Below the pieces are notes generated by a model, which saw nothing but the letters and a program-made list of their open reading frames with translations, was not told where the DNA came from and did not search any database. A DNA stretch of 64,000 nt from Endozoicomonas elysicola. GTDB lineage: Bacteria > Pseudomonadota > Gammaproteobacteria > Pseudomonadales > Endozoicomonadaceae. Of this stretch, positions 16,298 to 26,004 are shown one piece after another (the stretch's first letter is position 1; every line of letters starts with the position of its first letter). The stretch spans positions 4,488,141-4,552,140 of the forward strand of contig NZ_JOJP01000001.1 of the NCBI RefSeq assembly GCF_000710775.1, read 5' to 3'. The position numbers and the translations under genes were made by a program.

Positions 16298-17676
16298 TAC
16301 GCTCTCTTAAAGGCAGGGTAACGACGGCAGTTGCTATTGTCCTCACCCTGACGTTCAGTCTGGTGCTTATCTCTGTCCTGAGTTCATTCAATGATACCGT
16401 CGAGCAGGCAGCCCGTGAGCAGATGGCATCCAATGCCAACACCATGCTTGCTGCTGCTGCCAAAGAGGAAAATGGGGCACTTGTTATGCCTGATACTCTG
16501 GCGGACCGACGCTTTAATACGCCAGGGGAAAGTACGCTTCGCGGTTATATATTTGATGCCACTGGAAAACTGATCTGGCAATCCATTTCGACAGATAATA
16601 AACCCATCGCTTATACACCCAATTTTGATCTCGAGCAGCGGGTCACGTTGAGTATTCTTGAGCTGGAAGGAAAGTCTTTTCTGGCGTACGAGGTGGACGC
16701 ATTATTAAACAGACACTCCCCCGGTTACAGTTTTGTCACCATTGTGCCCGCAAAACGCTATCTGGATATTATCAATGTCTTTATCAATAACCTGTACATA
16801 TCCATCAGTCTTATCTCCATCCTGATATTGGGATTTTTCTGGCTGGCTCTCTGGTGGACCCTAAAACCTTTCAGGCAGGTATCCAGACAACTGAATGAAA
16901 TTGAGTCAGGTCAGCGGAGCTATCTTGAAGGTTCCTTTCCCAGTGAAGTACAGCGATTAACCGACAGCATCAATACTCTATTGCATTCCGAGCAGAAACA
17001 GCGGGAAAAATACCGCACCACCATGGATGACCTGACTCACAGTCTGAAAACGCCCCTCGTGGTACTGCAAAGCTTCAGCAACACACTCAAGATTCAAAGT
17101 GAAACACCAGATAAAGGCGTAATTCTTGACTTGTGCAGTAACCTGAATACCCAGATAAACAAGATGAATCAAATCATTGGTTATCATTTGCACAAATCAA
17201 TTACTGGTCAGCACGGCCTGACCCGCCAGATCATTTCTGTTCAACCAATCATTGAAGACCTTCGAGATACACTGAATAAAGTGTATCTCGAAAAGCAGGT
17301 CTCCATGAGGATTGAGCTTGACCCCTCCTGCCTTTTTCACGGTGATGAAGGGGACTTTCTGGAGATGATGGGCAACTTACTGGAAAATGCATTCAAGTTC
17401 TGCGAGCGAGAAGTTTTACTGACAGGGTTTATCCAGGCAGAAAACCGAAAGCAGGCCAGCGAACTTATTCTTATCATCGAAGATGATGGTCCAGGCATAG
17501 CTGCAGATGAACGGGACCTGGTTTTCCAAAGAGGTGCAAGGGCTGACTGCCAGAAGCCCGGGCAGGGCATTGGACTGGCTATTGTCCGGGATCTGGTAGA
17601 AGGCTATCAGGGCAGCATCACAATTGAAACATCCGACCTTGGCGGGGCCAGAATTGTCATTAGCCTGCCCTGTTAA
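16288..17676 (+). CDS. phoQ: Sensor histidine kinase of PhoQ type
   Basis: The 462-residue inner-membrane kinase has TM1 (about 13-33), a periplasmic sensor domain (about 34-167), TM2 (168-190), a HAMP-like linker, and the H-box DLTHSLKTPLVVLQS with His251, identical in core to PhoQ. N-box NLLENAFKFC, G1 DDGPGI and G2 GQGIGLAIV complete the ATPase domain. The start is a GTG at 16288 inside the end of phoP. Acidic clusters like those of enteric PhoQ sensors are not obvious in the periplasmic part, so the signal may differ. It converges with the DUF924 gene, 8 bp away. Confidence 0.87.
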   Translation: MQLIRSLKGRVTTAVAIVLTLTFSLVLISVLSSFNDTVEQAAREQMASNANTMLAAAAKEENGALVMPDTLADRRFNTPGESTLRGYIFDATGKLIWQSISTDNKPIAYTPNFDLEQRVTLSILELEGKSFLAYEVDALLNRHSPGYSFVTIVPAKRYLDIINVFINNLYISISLISILILGFFWLALWWTLKPFRQVSRQLNEIESGQRSYLEGSFPSEVQRLTDSINTLLHSEQKQREKYRTTMDDLTHSLKTPLVVLQSFSNTLKIQSETPDKGVILDLCSNLNTQINKMNQIIGYHLHKSITGQHGLTRQIISVQPIIEDLRDTLNKVYLEKQVSMRIELDPSCLFHGDEGDFLEMMGNLLENAFKFCEREVLLTGFIQAENRKQASELILIIEDDGPGIAADERDLVFQRGARADCQKPGQGIGLAIVRDLVEGYQGSITIETSDLGGARIVISLPC

Positions 17677-17684
17677 CCCAAAGT

Positions 17685-18224
17685 TCAAAACGATGAACCA
17701 GGCTGTTTCAAAAACTCGAGTTCTTCTGCCGTGGAAGTCCGGCCAAGAATGTCATTTCGATGAGGGTAGCGACCAAACCGATCGATAATCTCTTTATGCT
17801 TTTGTTCCCAATGCAGGTCTAAACCATATTGCTTACGCAACCTGACAGCCTCTCCATGCACAATCCTGGACTCACTGTGCATATAAGGCATTAAGATCAG
17901 GTTTTGCTGAAACTCTCCTAGATGATCCAGTGATCCAGCCCTGACAGCTTCCTGGGCCAGCACCAGAGCAATACCATCATAAGCAAAAGACTCAGGCGAA
18001 TCACGAAACATGTTCCTACTGAACTGGTCAAGAATGATCAATTCAGCCACACGACCCTCCGGAGTCGCACGCCAGTGAAACAGCTCACCAGCAACAGCCA
18101 TTGCGTGTAGATCACCAAAACGTTCAACAATCTGCTGATCCAACGCAGGGCTTTTTTCATACCACTGAGCAGGCTTCAACTCTTTAAACCAGAAGTCCAG
18201 AACAGCCTGAGGTTCTTTCATCAT
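17685..18224 (-). CDS. DUF924 family protein
   Basis: The 179-residue protein has the DUF924 pattern: VLDFWFKELKPAQWYEKSPALD at the start, ATPEGRVAELIILDQFSRNMFRD in the middle, MPYMHSESRIVHGEAVRL, and the end FGRYPHRNDILGRTSTAEEL. Members are all-alpha, TPR-like proteins without an assigned biochemical role. The ATG at 18224 is preceded by a G-rich ribosome site (GGGGTGAG); a second ATG directly follows. An upstream in-frame ATG would add 25 residues with no family match. Confidence 0.9.
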   Translation of the reverse strand: MMKEPQAVLDFWFKELKPAQWYEKSPALDQQIVERFGDLHAMAVAGELFHWRATPEGRVAELIILDQFSRNMFRDSPESFAYDGIALVLAQEAVRAGSLDHLGEFQQNLILMPYMHSESRIVHGEAVRLRKQYGLDLHWEQKHKEIIDRFGRYPHRNDILGRTSTAEELEFLKQPGSSF

Positions 18225-18394
18225 TCGCTCACCCCCCTTTAAATACACACTTAGCGTTAACGCAATTGATAGTAAAATCAAGCGGTAACAAACAGTCATA
18301 TAGGCTCTCCCAATAATGTAATGAAGTTCGCAGGCAACATAACCTCTCAGTGTCTGGCTGTTAACTATGCTGGAAAGCCGCCGATTTCTGCAAT

Positions 18395-20236
18395 ATGGAT
18401 GGATCTTCAGGAGTTGGCGGCCCTGGGCAGAGTCACTATATTTCCACTCTCGGCTCCTCTAGTGCCTCAAACAGCAAACAAACCACAGCACAAACTCGGG
18501 GTTTGAGAGCTACCCCTGAGAAAGCGCCTCCCCAAAAAGGACTTCATGAGCGCTCAATAGTACCAAAAGAGCCAACCTCCTATCTTGGCTGGCTAACCAC
18601 CCCAGCCAAAGAGGTTGCCCGAGCTGCAGCTTTATTTTCTTACGACCTTGCCAACACCACCTACCAAACCCTCACCGAGGGCTGGTCATCCATTGGCCAG
18701 GGGGTATCCGAAGTTTCAAAATTTGGTCTTGGAACACTTGGTCTGGCCGCCTCTTTGGCCCAGGCAGGACTTGCCGCTGCTGGAGAACTGGCAGATACAA
18801 AGGGTATGGCTATAGACGACAGCAGAGTTGATATGGTTGGCTGGGCTCTTGCCAAAGCTGGAATTAAAACGGTTGGAGTACCAAAGTCAGAATTGCGCCA
18901 GCTCGGCATGTCACTGGCCAGGCTCCATGTTGGCCTACAACAGGATATTCATATTACGCAGGGAAAGCTCGAGTTAACCTCCAGCGGTGATAGCTCAGGA
19001 GGACTGAAATGGGCCAGAAGCTATACTTCAAATGACCATACCCATCGCCCCCTTCATACTCAACCCATTGAAACGTCAACGCAAAAGAAACCAGATGGTG
19101 ATAACCCTGTCGTCAGGATCAGCAATATTCATCTCGAAGGGATACAGCCTGCTACAGTAAACACGCAGGGCGTTGATGCCAGTAGGAACCCCATGGAAAG
19201 ACTGACAATCAGGGCCGATAAGCTGGCTTTTGAAGTTGAGTATTCATCACCTGACACCATGAGAGAAAACCAACCCTCCCCCGTTACGCTTTCTATTGAG
19301 ATTAACCAACCGGAACTCGTTGGAGAAAGTAACTTACTGTCTCTGGTTGCGATGTCCATCAATCGCTATTGCTCAGAACTCAGGCATCACCTTCCAAGTG
19401 CCATTATCCAGAAAAGTGATGATACGCTACCAAAGCCTTCTCTCTGGGGTCAGGAAGAAACTGGCGCTCAACTCACGTCGCAGACTGCACATATTAAGGT
19501 TAGAAATATTAAAAACCTAGCTCCCGACTACTCAGATTACATTCCTGAAGTAACAAACCTTTCACTAATTGATTTAAGAGCGGGGTTACATCAAGGTCTA
19601 ATAGGTGGACAAACATCTAAGCCTCATATCTTTTTCGAAAACCTTGGGTTCAGTGGCAACAATGCAGGCCCATTCCATATACGAACAGGCCAAATGAAAC
19701 TGGATGAAGACATGAGTGGCTCGCTTGATATTATGATTCAAACTCCTTTTTCCAAACTCGAGGAGTTTATGCAACATCTTCCCGATACAGTCAGAGCTCT
19801 GGCAAAGAAAAAAATCACTGGGAATGAAGCAGGTAATAACCAGCTGGGCATTATGATTCATCTGGACATTATTCATGGTGATATTGACTTAAACACTCTT
19901 ACTGCACTGGGAGTGAGTGAAAAGAAATTACCTATGCTGCAGAAACAAATTGAGAAAGCCGCACTTCGAACATTAAGATCTGAACACACAAGGTTCCGAG
20001 ACTTACCGTCGGGCAACAAAGAATTCAAACTCGATTCCCTTGCCATTTCGGGCAAAGCTCCTGAGTTTTTCAAAAAGAAACTCCATGGTGCAGCGACAAA
20101 GAAAACATCAAGCTATTTCGATGTTGGTGACAAATCCTATATTAAAACAGGCAAAAAAAGCAGAGGAATGATTTCTCTGCCCGAACTATTACAACTGGAG
20201 ATAAGTTCAGATTTCAAGCCTACGAAACCATCCTGA
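18395..20236 (+). CDS. Large protein of unknown function with Ser/Gly/Gln-rich N-terminus, candidate secreted factor
   Basis: The protein has 613 residues and no signal peptide. Residues 1-60 are rich in Ser, Thr, Gly, Gln and Pro and look disordered. Residues 62-160 form an amphipathic to hydrophobic helical segment (ARAAALFSYDLANTTYQTL, GLAASLAQAGLAAAGELAD). The rest is a long series of beta-like stretches with the pattern of a lipid-transfer or AsmA-type repeat (VRISNIHLEGIQP, LTIRADKLAFEVEY, FHIRTGQMKLDEDMSG, HLDIIHGDIDLNTL). A disordered polar N-terminus is common in type III secretion substrates, but that is an inference. No strong ribosome site precedes the ATG; no other in-frame start exists after the upstream stop at 18362. 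Confidence 0.65.
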   Translation: MDGSSGVGGPGQSHYISTLGSSSASNSKQTTAQTRGLRATPEKAPPQKGLHERSIVPKEPTSYLGWLTTPAKEVARAAALFSYDLANTTYQTLTEGWSSIGQGVSEVSKFGLGTLGLAASLAQAGLAAAGELADTKGMAIDDSRVDMVGWALAKAGIKTVGVPKSELRQLGMSLARLHVGLQQDIHITQGKLELTSSGDSSGGLKWARSYTSNDHTHRPLHTQPIETSTQKKPDGDNPVVRISNIHLEGIQPATVNTQGVDASRNPMERLTIRADKLAFEVEYSSPDTMRENQPSPVTLSIEINQPELVGESNLLSLVAMSINRYCSELRHHLPSAIIQKSDDTLPKPSLWGQEETGAQLTSQTAHIKVRNIKNLAPDYSDYIPEVTNLSLIDLRAGLHQGLIGGQTSKPHIFFENLGFSGNNAGPFHIRTGQMKLDEDMSGSLDIMIQTPFSKLEEFMQHLPDTVRALAKKKITGNEAGNNQLGIMIHLDIIHGDIDLNTLTALGVSEKKLPMLQKQIEKAALRTLRSEHTRFRDLPSGNKEFKLDSLAISGKAPEFFKKKLHGAATKKTSSYFDVGDKSYIKTGKKSRGMISLPELLQLEISSDFKPTKPS

Positions 20237-20456
20237 ACAATCGCCCTGCCAACTTCTGATTCAGTAACTTCAGCCAAAGTGTTAACCTTCCATCAAGCAA
20301 CAAAGAGTGGTCGATAAAAACCATTACGGCAGACCCTGGTACCCCACAATAGGTACGATAATTATTCCCGATGAAAATATACTGCCACTAACCGTAAACC
20401 AGACCACTCTGAAAAACGGTTACTCATACCCTAACAACGCAATAGAGCCATACCTT

Positions 20457-20939
20457 ATGCGCAAGCTGGAAAACATCCCATTCGAAGAGTTAACCATTGG
20501 CACCAAGGCCAGTCTGACACGCACATTGACAGAAGAAGACCTTCTGCTATTTGCCAAAGTATCCGGCGATACCAACCCCGTTCATCTGGATGAGGAGTTT
20601 GCCGCAACCACACAGTTTGAAGGCCGCATTGCCCACGGCATGTGGACGGCTTCAATTATCTCATGTGCCCTGGCAACAAAACTGCCAGGACCCGGTGGTA
20701 TCTACCTGGGCCAGGAGCTAAAATTCATGCGTCCTGTCAAAGTCGGTGATACGGTAACCGTTGAGCTGGAGATTCTGGAAATCAACGAACAGCGAAAACG
20801 TGCGACAGTCTCAACGAATGTTGTAAACCAGCACGGTAAAGCCGTAGTGAAAGGCAAGGCAGAAATCATGCCTTCTTCTGGTAAAGTCGTTGTTGATGAA
20901 TACCCTCTGCCTGAGGTGGTATTAAAGCCAGCCGACTGA
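20457..20939 (+). CDS. MaoC-like (R)-specific enoyl-CoA hydratase
   Basis: The 160-residue protein has the hot-dog hydratase 2 motif: DTNPVHLDEEFAATTQFEGRIAHGM with the catalytic Asp and His. LGQELKFMRPVKVGDTVTVELEI is the family's C-terminal strand pattern. Such enzymes (PhaJ class) hydrate trans-2-enoyl-CoA to (R)-3-hydroxyacyl-CoA, linking beta-oxidation to polyhydroxyalkanoate or other lipid pathways. The ATG at 20457 is chosen because the family match starts there. An in-frame GTG at 20307 would add 50 residues without a match. No phaC is near. Confidence 0.85.
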   Translation: MRKLENIPFEELTIGTKASLTRTLTEEDLLLFAKVSGDTNPVHLDEEFAATTQFEGRIAHGMWTASIISCALATKLPGPGGIYLGQELKFMRPVKVGDTVTVELEILEINEQRKRATVSTNVVNQHGKAVVKGKAEIMPSSGKVVVDEYPLPEVVLKPAD

Positions 20940-21052
20940 AAGACAGTTCTTGCCTGACTGCGCTTCTGCTGTCAGGCTTCACTACAATAATAGACCGGCA
21001 TTCGCTCTACCCGTAAGTAGCCGTGCCCATAAGTGGAGAAGAACAGGCAGTT

Positions 21053-22231
21053 ATGACAATCACCTCTTTTCACCCCCCACAACGCACTCTGATGGGACCC
21101 GGCCCTTCTGATGTTCACCCAAGAATCACCGAAGCCCTGGCCCGACCGACCATTGGGCACCTTGATCCTGAGTTCATCCGAATGATGGACGAACTGAAAT
21201 CACTGATCCAATACGCTTTCAAGACCAGCAACCGGCTGACGCTGCCCATTTCTGCGCCCGGGTCAGCAGGAATGGAAGCCTGTTTTGCCAACCTGGTGGA
21301 AGAAGGCGACAAGGTCATCGTTTGCATAAACGGTGTCTTTGGCGGTCGGATGAAAGAAAATGTCATACGCATGGGTGGCACCGCCATTACCGTTGAATCA
21401 GACTGGGGACGTGCAGTAGACCCAAAAGCTGTTGAAGAAACACTGAACACTCACCCGGATGCAAAAATTCTGGCCTTTGTTCATGCAGAGACTTCAACCG
21501 GTGCACGCTCCGATGCAAAAACACTGTGTGAGTTGGCAAGAAAACATAACTGCCTGACGATTGTCGACACCGTAACCTCTCTGGCTGGCTCTGAGCTAGA
21601 AGTTGATGAGTGGGGAATCGATGCCATTTATTCAGGCTCACAGAAATGCCTGTCCTGTGTGCCAGGCCTTTCGCCTGTTAGCTTTAGTGAAGCTGCCATT
21701 GAGAAAATTCAGGCCAGAAAAACGCCGGTACGGAGCTGGTTTCTCGATATGAACCTGATCATGGGCTACTGGGGAGGCGATGGAAAAAGAGCCTACCATC
21801 ATACAGCACCGGTCAATCAGCTTTATGCTTTACATGAGTCTCTTTGCCTCTTGCAGGAAGAGGGCCTGGAAAATAGCTGGGAACGACACAAGTTACACCA
21901 TCAGGCCTTGGTTGCAGGACTTGCGGCCATGGGACTGGAAATGCTGGTACCTGAAGAAGAGCGACTTGCTCAATTGAATGCAGTGGTAATACCAGAAGGG
22001 GTTAATGATGGGGCAGTAAGGCAACAATTACTGGCTGAATACAACCTGGAGATTGGTGCTGGTCTTGGCGCGTTTGCTGGAAAAGTCTGGCGGATTGGCT
22101 TGATGGGCTATGCCGCTAATCAAACCAATGTGTTGAACTGTCTCTCCGCACTTGAGTCTGCACTGCTGAGACAAGGCCATACGTTCACACCCGGCGAGGC
22201 GGTAAAAGCAGCCATTTCAATTTATCAATAG
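21053..22231 (+). CDS. Alanine/serine-glyoxylate aminotransferase (class V)
   Basis: The 392-residue PLP enzyme starts with LMGPGPSDVHPRITEALARPTIGHLDPEF, typical of AGXT-type class V aminotransferases. The PLP lysine is in YSGSQKCLS. HHTAPVNQLYALHE and the C-terminal WRIGLMGYAA also match. It should transfer the amino group of alanine or serine to glyoxylate or a similar oxo-acid in the cytoplasm. The ATG at 21053 is preferred over one 30 bases upstream since family similarity begins there. A strong terminator follows. Confidence 0.88.
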   Translation: MTITSFHPPQRTLMGPGPSDVHPRITEALARPTIGHLDPEFIRMMDELKSLIQYAFKTSNRLTLPISAPGSAGMEACFANLVEEGDKVIVCINGVFGGRMKENVIRMGGTAITVESDWGRAVDPKAVEETLNTHPDAKILAFVHAETSTGARSDAKTLCELARKHNCLTIVDTVTSLAGSELEVDEWGIDAIYSGSQKCLSCVPGLSPVSFSEAAIEKIQARKTPVRSWFLDMNLIMGYWGGDGKRAYHHTAPVNQLYALHESLCLLQEEGLENSWERHKLHHQALVAGLAAMGLEMLVPEEERLAQLNAVVIPEGVNDGAVRQQLLAEYNLEIGAGLGAFAGKVWRIGLMGYAANQTNVLNCLSALESALLRQGHTFTPGEAVKAAISIYQ

Positions 22232-22235
22232 TAAT

Positions 22236-22267
22236 AAAGGCTCAAAGGGTAAACCCTTTGAGCCTTT
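22236..22267. terminator. Bidirectional terminator between convergent genes
   Basis: AAAGGCTCAAAGGGT (22236-22250) pairs perfectly with ACCCTTTGAGCCTTT (22253-22267), a 15-bp stem with a 2-base gap. It serves the aminotransferase gene and the convergent acyl-CoA ligase gene. Confidence 0.85.
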
Positions 22268-22289
22268 CGTAAGCGACGATGACTATCAA

Positions 22290-23996
22290 CTACGAAGCCA
22301 GCTCATCAATGTACTGGTCACGAACCTCCTGCTTAACTACCTTCTGCATGGCATTTCTTGGCAGCGGCTGTTCCGCAAAAACAACATGTGTCGGTACTTT
22401 GAATTTAGCCAGTGATGCCGCCACGTAATCCTGCAGTTCGGCATCAGACAATTCTTCTCCTGGCTGAAGATGAATCGCAACCGCCAGCTCTTCACCCCAT
22501 CTATTGTGAGGAACACCGAAAGCAGCGCTCTCCACAACAGCCGGATGCTCATTGATGAGTGCTTCTACCTCGGCACAATAAATATTTTCGCCCCCACGGA
22601 TCACCATATCTTTCTTTCGATCGCAGACGAAGAGCAAGCCCTTCTCGTCCAAATACCCCACATCACCAGAACGATACCAGCCTTCCTTCAATACCTTGGC
22701 GGTCTCTTCCTCTTTGCCCCAGTAGCCTTCCACCATGGCTGGACTTTTAATACAGATTTCACCCACCTCTCCAACAGACAGCTCGTCACCACCTTCATCG
22801 ATCACTTTAATTTCTGACACAGGGAAAGGAAGGCCAACACTGTCTTTGTTTTCCAGATACATAGGCCCCATATTAATGGAGGCATACATGTTACATTCCG
22901 TCATTCCATAACCAGTGCCCAGAAAGTTTAGAGGGAATTCATCAAGAATGTCTTTCAACAATGCTTCAGGCTGGGCAGCGCCAACACCGGTCAGGTTCAG
23001 AATACTCTCAGTGTCATACTGATCAAACTCAGGGTGCTCAAGGAAATCCCAGATCATTTTTGCGGCACCGGAGAAGGTAGCAACTTTTTCACGCTCTACC
23101 AATTCTAATGCTTTTTTAGCATCCCACTTTGACTGAATAACCACTTTCGTACCCTGTCGCAGAGCGGAAAGCACTACAGTATGCAGGCCGCTACCATGAA
23201 ATAGTGGTAATGCCAGTAACACCGCAGGGGCATGCCCTCGTTTCATCGCTGCCTGAACAGATTCAGGGTGCTGGGTAGCCATGGTCATGCCCGCAACAGA
23301 ACCACTGGTAAGGGCCTGCCCAATGGACCAATGCGAAGAAAGCGCCCCCTTTGGTCTGCCTGTTGTGCCTGAAGTATAGAGAATGAAAGCGGGATCTTTG
23401 CCATCAATACCCACATCTGGCATTTCAATTGCTGGACCACTTACCAGTGTCTGCCATGTGGTTACACGGTCATTCTGTGAAGCCGCTTCATCATCAACCA
23501 CAATGGCCCGAACATCCATCTCGGCCAGGTCAGCAACAATATGATTCAATCTACGAGCATCGGTGAAAACTAACTTTGCTCCAGAATCCTCAATGCCATA
23601 TTCCAACTCATCCCGCCCCCCCCAGCTATTAAGCGGAACAGCAATCGCGCCAGCAGAAGTAATCCCCATAAAAGCAAGGATCCACTCAGGCAGATTACGC
23701 ATGGCAATAGCAACACGGTCACCCTTTTTAATGTCAAACTGATCAATCAGCTGTGATGCCACCTTACTGGCTAGAGAGTAAGCTTCCTTAAAGGTATAGC
23801 GCTTGTCCTCATAAACAAGAAATGGCTGCTCGCCAAAAGCCAGGCTTTCCCGATAGATCTGTGGCAGCGTGGCTGGTGCATTTTTATAGGAACGGTAGGT
23901 GATGCCCTGGATGGTCGTCTCTTCAAGTTCAAACTGCGCGCCGGGACGAGTTAAACCTGCAAATACGGTCTTTACCGCATCAATAGCATTGGACAT
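22290..23996 (-). CDS. AMP-forming acyl-CoA ligase (class I adenylate-forming)
   Basis: The 568-residue enzyme carries the AMP-binding signature ILYTSGTTGRPKGALSSH, the motif GTGYGMTECN, GWYRSGDVGYLDEKG and DRKKDMVIRGGENIYCAEVE, and the catalytic lysine in PRNAMQKVVK. It activates a carboxylic acid to its CoA thioester; the acid is unknown. The sequence differs clearly from the FadD at 11251-12933, so it is not a recent copy. A medium-chain, cyclic or aryl acid is possible. The start lies before a 409-bp divergent region shared with a lipoprotein gene. Confidence 0.88.
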   Translation of the reverse strand: MSNAIDAVKTVFAGLTRPGAQFELEETTIQGITYRSYKNAPATLPQIYRESLAFGEQPFLVYEDKRYTFKEAYSLASKVASQLIDQFDIKKGDRVAIAMRNLPEWILAFMGITSAGAIAVPLNSWGGRDELEYGIEDSGAKLVFTDARRLNHIVADLAEMDVRAIVVDDEAASQNDRVTTWQTLVSGPAIEMPDVGIDGKDPAFILYTSGTTGRPKGALSSHWSIGQALTSGSVAGMTMATQHPESVQAAMKRGHAPAVLLALPLFHGSGLHTVVLSALRQGTKVVIQSKWDAKKALELVEREKVATFSGAAKMIWDFLEHPEFDQYDTESILNLTGVGAAQPEALLKDILDEFPLNFLGTGYGMTECNMYASINMGPMYLENKDSVGLPFPVSEIKVIDEGGDELSVGEVGEICIKSPAMVEGYWGKEEETAKVLKEGWYRSGDVGYLDEKGLLFVCDRKKDMVIRGGENIYCAEVEALINEHPAVVESAAFGVPHNRWGEELAVAIHLQPGEELSDAELQDYVAASLAKFKVPTHVVFAEQPLPRNAMQKVVKQEVRDQYIDELAS

Positions 23997-24313
23997 ATTT
24001 TTTTATCCTTATTGTTATTAAGAGCATGGTGAAAGCTGACTCAATTTCACACATCCTCTGGCCCCTACAAACCAGCTACACAGTTACCGGCCAAAATGGC
24101 TGTATTCTGCGAACTCACAAAAGAGGCATAAACCAGTGCAAGAAATAACTTTTTGTATCATCGCCAAACTGACAGCGGGAACAATGACAAAAACAGGCCA
24201 ATCTGCAATGGCAATTTTTTAAATCTCAATCATTCTGACCAGAGGCTTAAAAAACCAATGTCGTTTATTGTAGTAAAACGGCCACAAGCACATCAATAGA
24301 AATCACAAAAACA

Positions 24314-24334
24314 CAACAAACAACAAACAACAAA
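24314..24334. repeat. Short tandem repeat (CAACAAA)3
   Basis: Three perfect 7-base copies lie in the AT-rich divergent region 23997-24405, which otherwise holds only the promoter described next. It may have arisen by slippage. Confidence 0.8.
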
Positions 24335-24339
24335 AACAC

Positions 24340-24378
24340 TTGATCTCCCAATCATTTTATTTATAGTGACGCTATAAA
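24340..24378 (+). promoter_or_regulatory. Promoter with overlapping dyad before the lipoprotein-tetR operon
   Basis: TTGATC (24340-24345) and TATAGT (24362-24367) are spaced by 16 bases and could form a sigma-70 promoter. TTTATAG-TGACG-CTATAAA (24360-24378) is a perfect 7-bp dyad over the -10 element, a typical site for repression. The TetR-family gene in the same operon is the obvious candidate regulator. Confidence 0.45.
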
Positions 24379-24405
24379 AACAAAATAAAACAGGGAATCT
24401 ATTCC

Positions 24406-25998
24406 ATGAAACATCACTTTTTTGCTCTGCTATCAGCCGTACTACTGGCAGGCTGCAGCCCTTCTAAAGAGCCTGAACCTCTGAAAAGCTCAGCATTAAC
24501 TGCTCCCGAATTTATTGGCCAGTCAGCAACCGCCAAGCCCTTTCAGGGGAGCAATATTACCCACCCTTTTATGGCTAAAGCGGGTAAAAGTACTATTCAT
24601 GGCGATGGTTTTAATTCCGATGTCCATCTGATATCAGGCCCCCTGGGCATTAACCCGCAGATACAAACCCGTGATGGGTCCAATATGCCTGGAGGCATGT
24701 GCGCAACGGTCACCATCACAACTAAAGACCAGCTTATTGCACTGTGTGCATCTATTGCCGGGTTTGAAATCCACATGCTGAAGCCCAGATCACTTGAACT
24801 GTTGGCGCGCTTCAAATTACCAAACCGTCCAAGCTCGTTTCAGGCTCTGGTGAAACGTGACCCAACCATTGTTATGACGGATACTTCTGGCGGTGCCTAC
24901 TACTACCTTGATGATCAAGATCGAGTTGTGCTGGCTGACAGCACACAGCGAATTATCAGGCTTGCCAATCGCCAGACTGAAACCGGTGAATGGGAGTTCT
25001 ATTTGGATGGCAGCTGGGATCTCAGCCATGAAGTACCTAACGACTGTATGAATTGGAACAACTGGTTCCCTGATGGGGAATGCGACCCAATCACTGCCGT
25101 ATTACCTGATCACAAAGGCTTGATATGGTGGGTTACCCGTTATGGCCGGGTCGGCACCCTTAACCCTGAAACCGGCAGAGTAAAAAGCACACAATTTAAG
25201 GGAGAAGAGATCCAGAACAGCTTCGCAATGGATGAAAATGCGGCCTACGTTGTCACAGATCATGCAACCTATGCCATGAATACCGATGCCAGGGGAAAGC
25301 CCACTGTTCTCTGGCAGGAAGCATACGACCGTGGATCTGCACGTAAAGTGGGTTCTATCAATCAGGGATCTGGCACTACCCCGACGCTGCTGGGTGATCG
25401 GTATATCACGGTTACTGACAATGCAGACGAAAGGATCAACCTTCTGGTATACCGCCGTCAGCCAGACTTTAACGGCCAGCGGTTAATTTGTACGGTTCCC
25501 CTGTTTGAAAACCAGCAGTCGGCTACAGAAAACTCAATGGTAGGCTGGGGACGCACAATCATTATCGAAAATAATTTTGGCTACAGCAGTGCCGTCCAAC
25601 AGAAAGAGTGGGATGTTATTCCCGGCGGTATCACCCGGATTGATATCCGTAAAGATGAATCCGGTTGTGATGTTGTCTGGAATTCTCCTGAAAAAGCACC
25701 TTCCGTTGTACCAAAACTATCAGCCGATAATGGTCTTGTGTATTTCTACACCTTTGAACAACAGAAAAATGCAGAGGATGTCGCATGGTACCTGATGGCT
25801 CTGGATGCAAACAGTGGTAAAACAGCCTTTAAAATTCGCACTGGTGCAGGCATGGCGTTTGACAATAACTGGGCTCCCATTACCATCGGCACTGATGGCA
25901 CGGCTTATGTAGGCACCATCAAGGGCATCATTGCTATCTGGGATGAGCCGCAACCAGCCTTGAGCCAATCAACAGAGCATGGGGCAAACCAGGGATAA
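24406..25998 (+). CDS. Beta-propeller-like lipoprotein
   Basis: The 530-residue protein has a lipoprotein signal (MKHHFFALLSAVLLAGC; lipobox LAGC). The mature part shows repeated blade-like motifs (GLIWWVTRYGRVGTLNPETGRV, NAAYVVTDHATYAMN, VAWYLMALDANSGKTAFKIRTG, DGTAYVGTIKGIIAIWD) similar to PQQ/YVTN-type propellers. Several cysteines and two WNNW-like segments (NWNNWFPDGE, FDNNWAP) occur. It is likely anchored in the periplasm or on the outer membrane and may bind a small ligand or protein. It is 6 bp from a TetR gene. Confidence 0.75.
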   Translation: MKHHFFALLSAVLLAGCSPSKEPEPLKSSALTAPEFIGQSATAKPFQGSNITHPFMAKAGKSTIHGDGFNSDVHLISGPLGINPQIQTRDGSNMPGGMCATVTITTKDQLIALCASIAGFEIHMLKPRSLELLARFKLPNRPSSFQALVKRDPTIVMTDTSGGAYYYLDDQDRVVLADSTQRIIRLANRQTETGEWEFYLDGSWDLSHEVPNDCMNWNNWFPDGECDPITAVLPDHKGLIWWVTRYGRVGTLNPETGRVKSTQFKGEEIQNSFAMDENAAYVVTDHATYAMNTDARGKPTVLWQEAYDRGSARKVGSINQGSGTTPTLLGDRYITVTDNADERINLLVYRRQPDFNGQRLICTVPLFENQQSATENSMVGWGRTIIIENNFGYSSAVQQKEWDVIPGGITRIDIRKDESGCDVVWNSPEKAPSVVPKLSADNGLVYFYTFEQQKNAEDVAWYLMALDANSGKTAFKIRTGAGMAFDNNWAPITIGTDGTAYVGTIKGIIAIWDEPQPALSQSTEHGANQG

Positions 25999-26004
25999 TA
26001 AATT

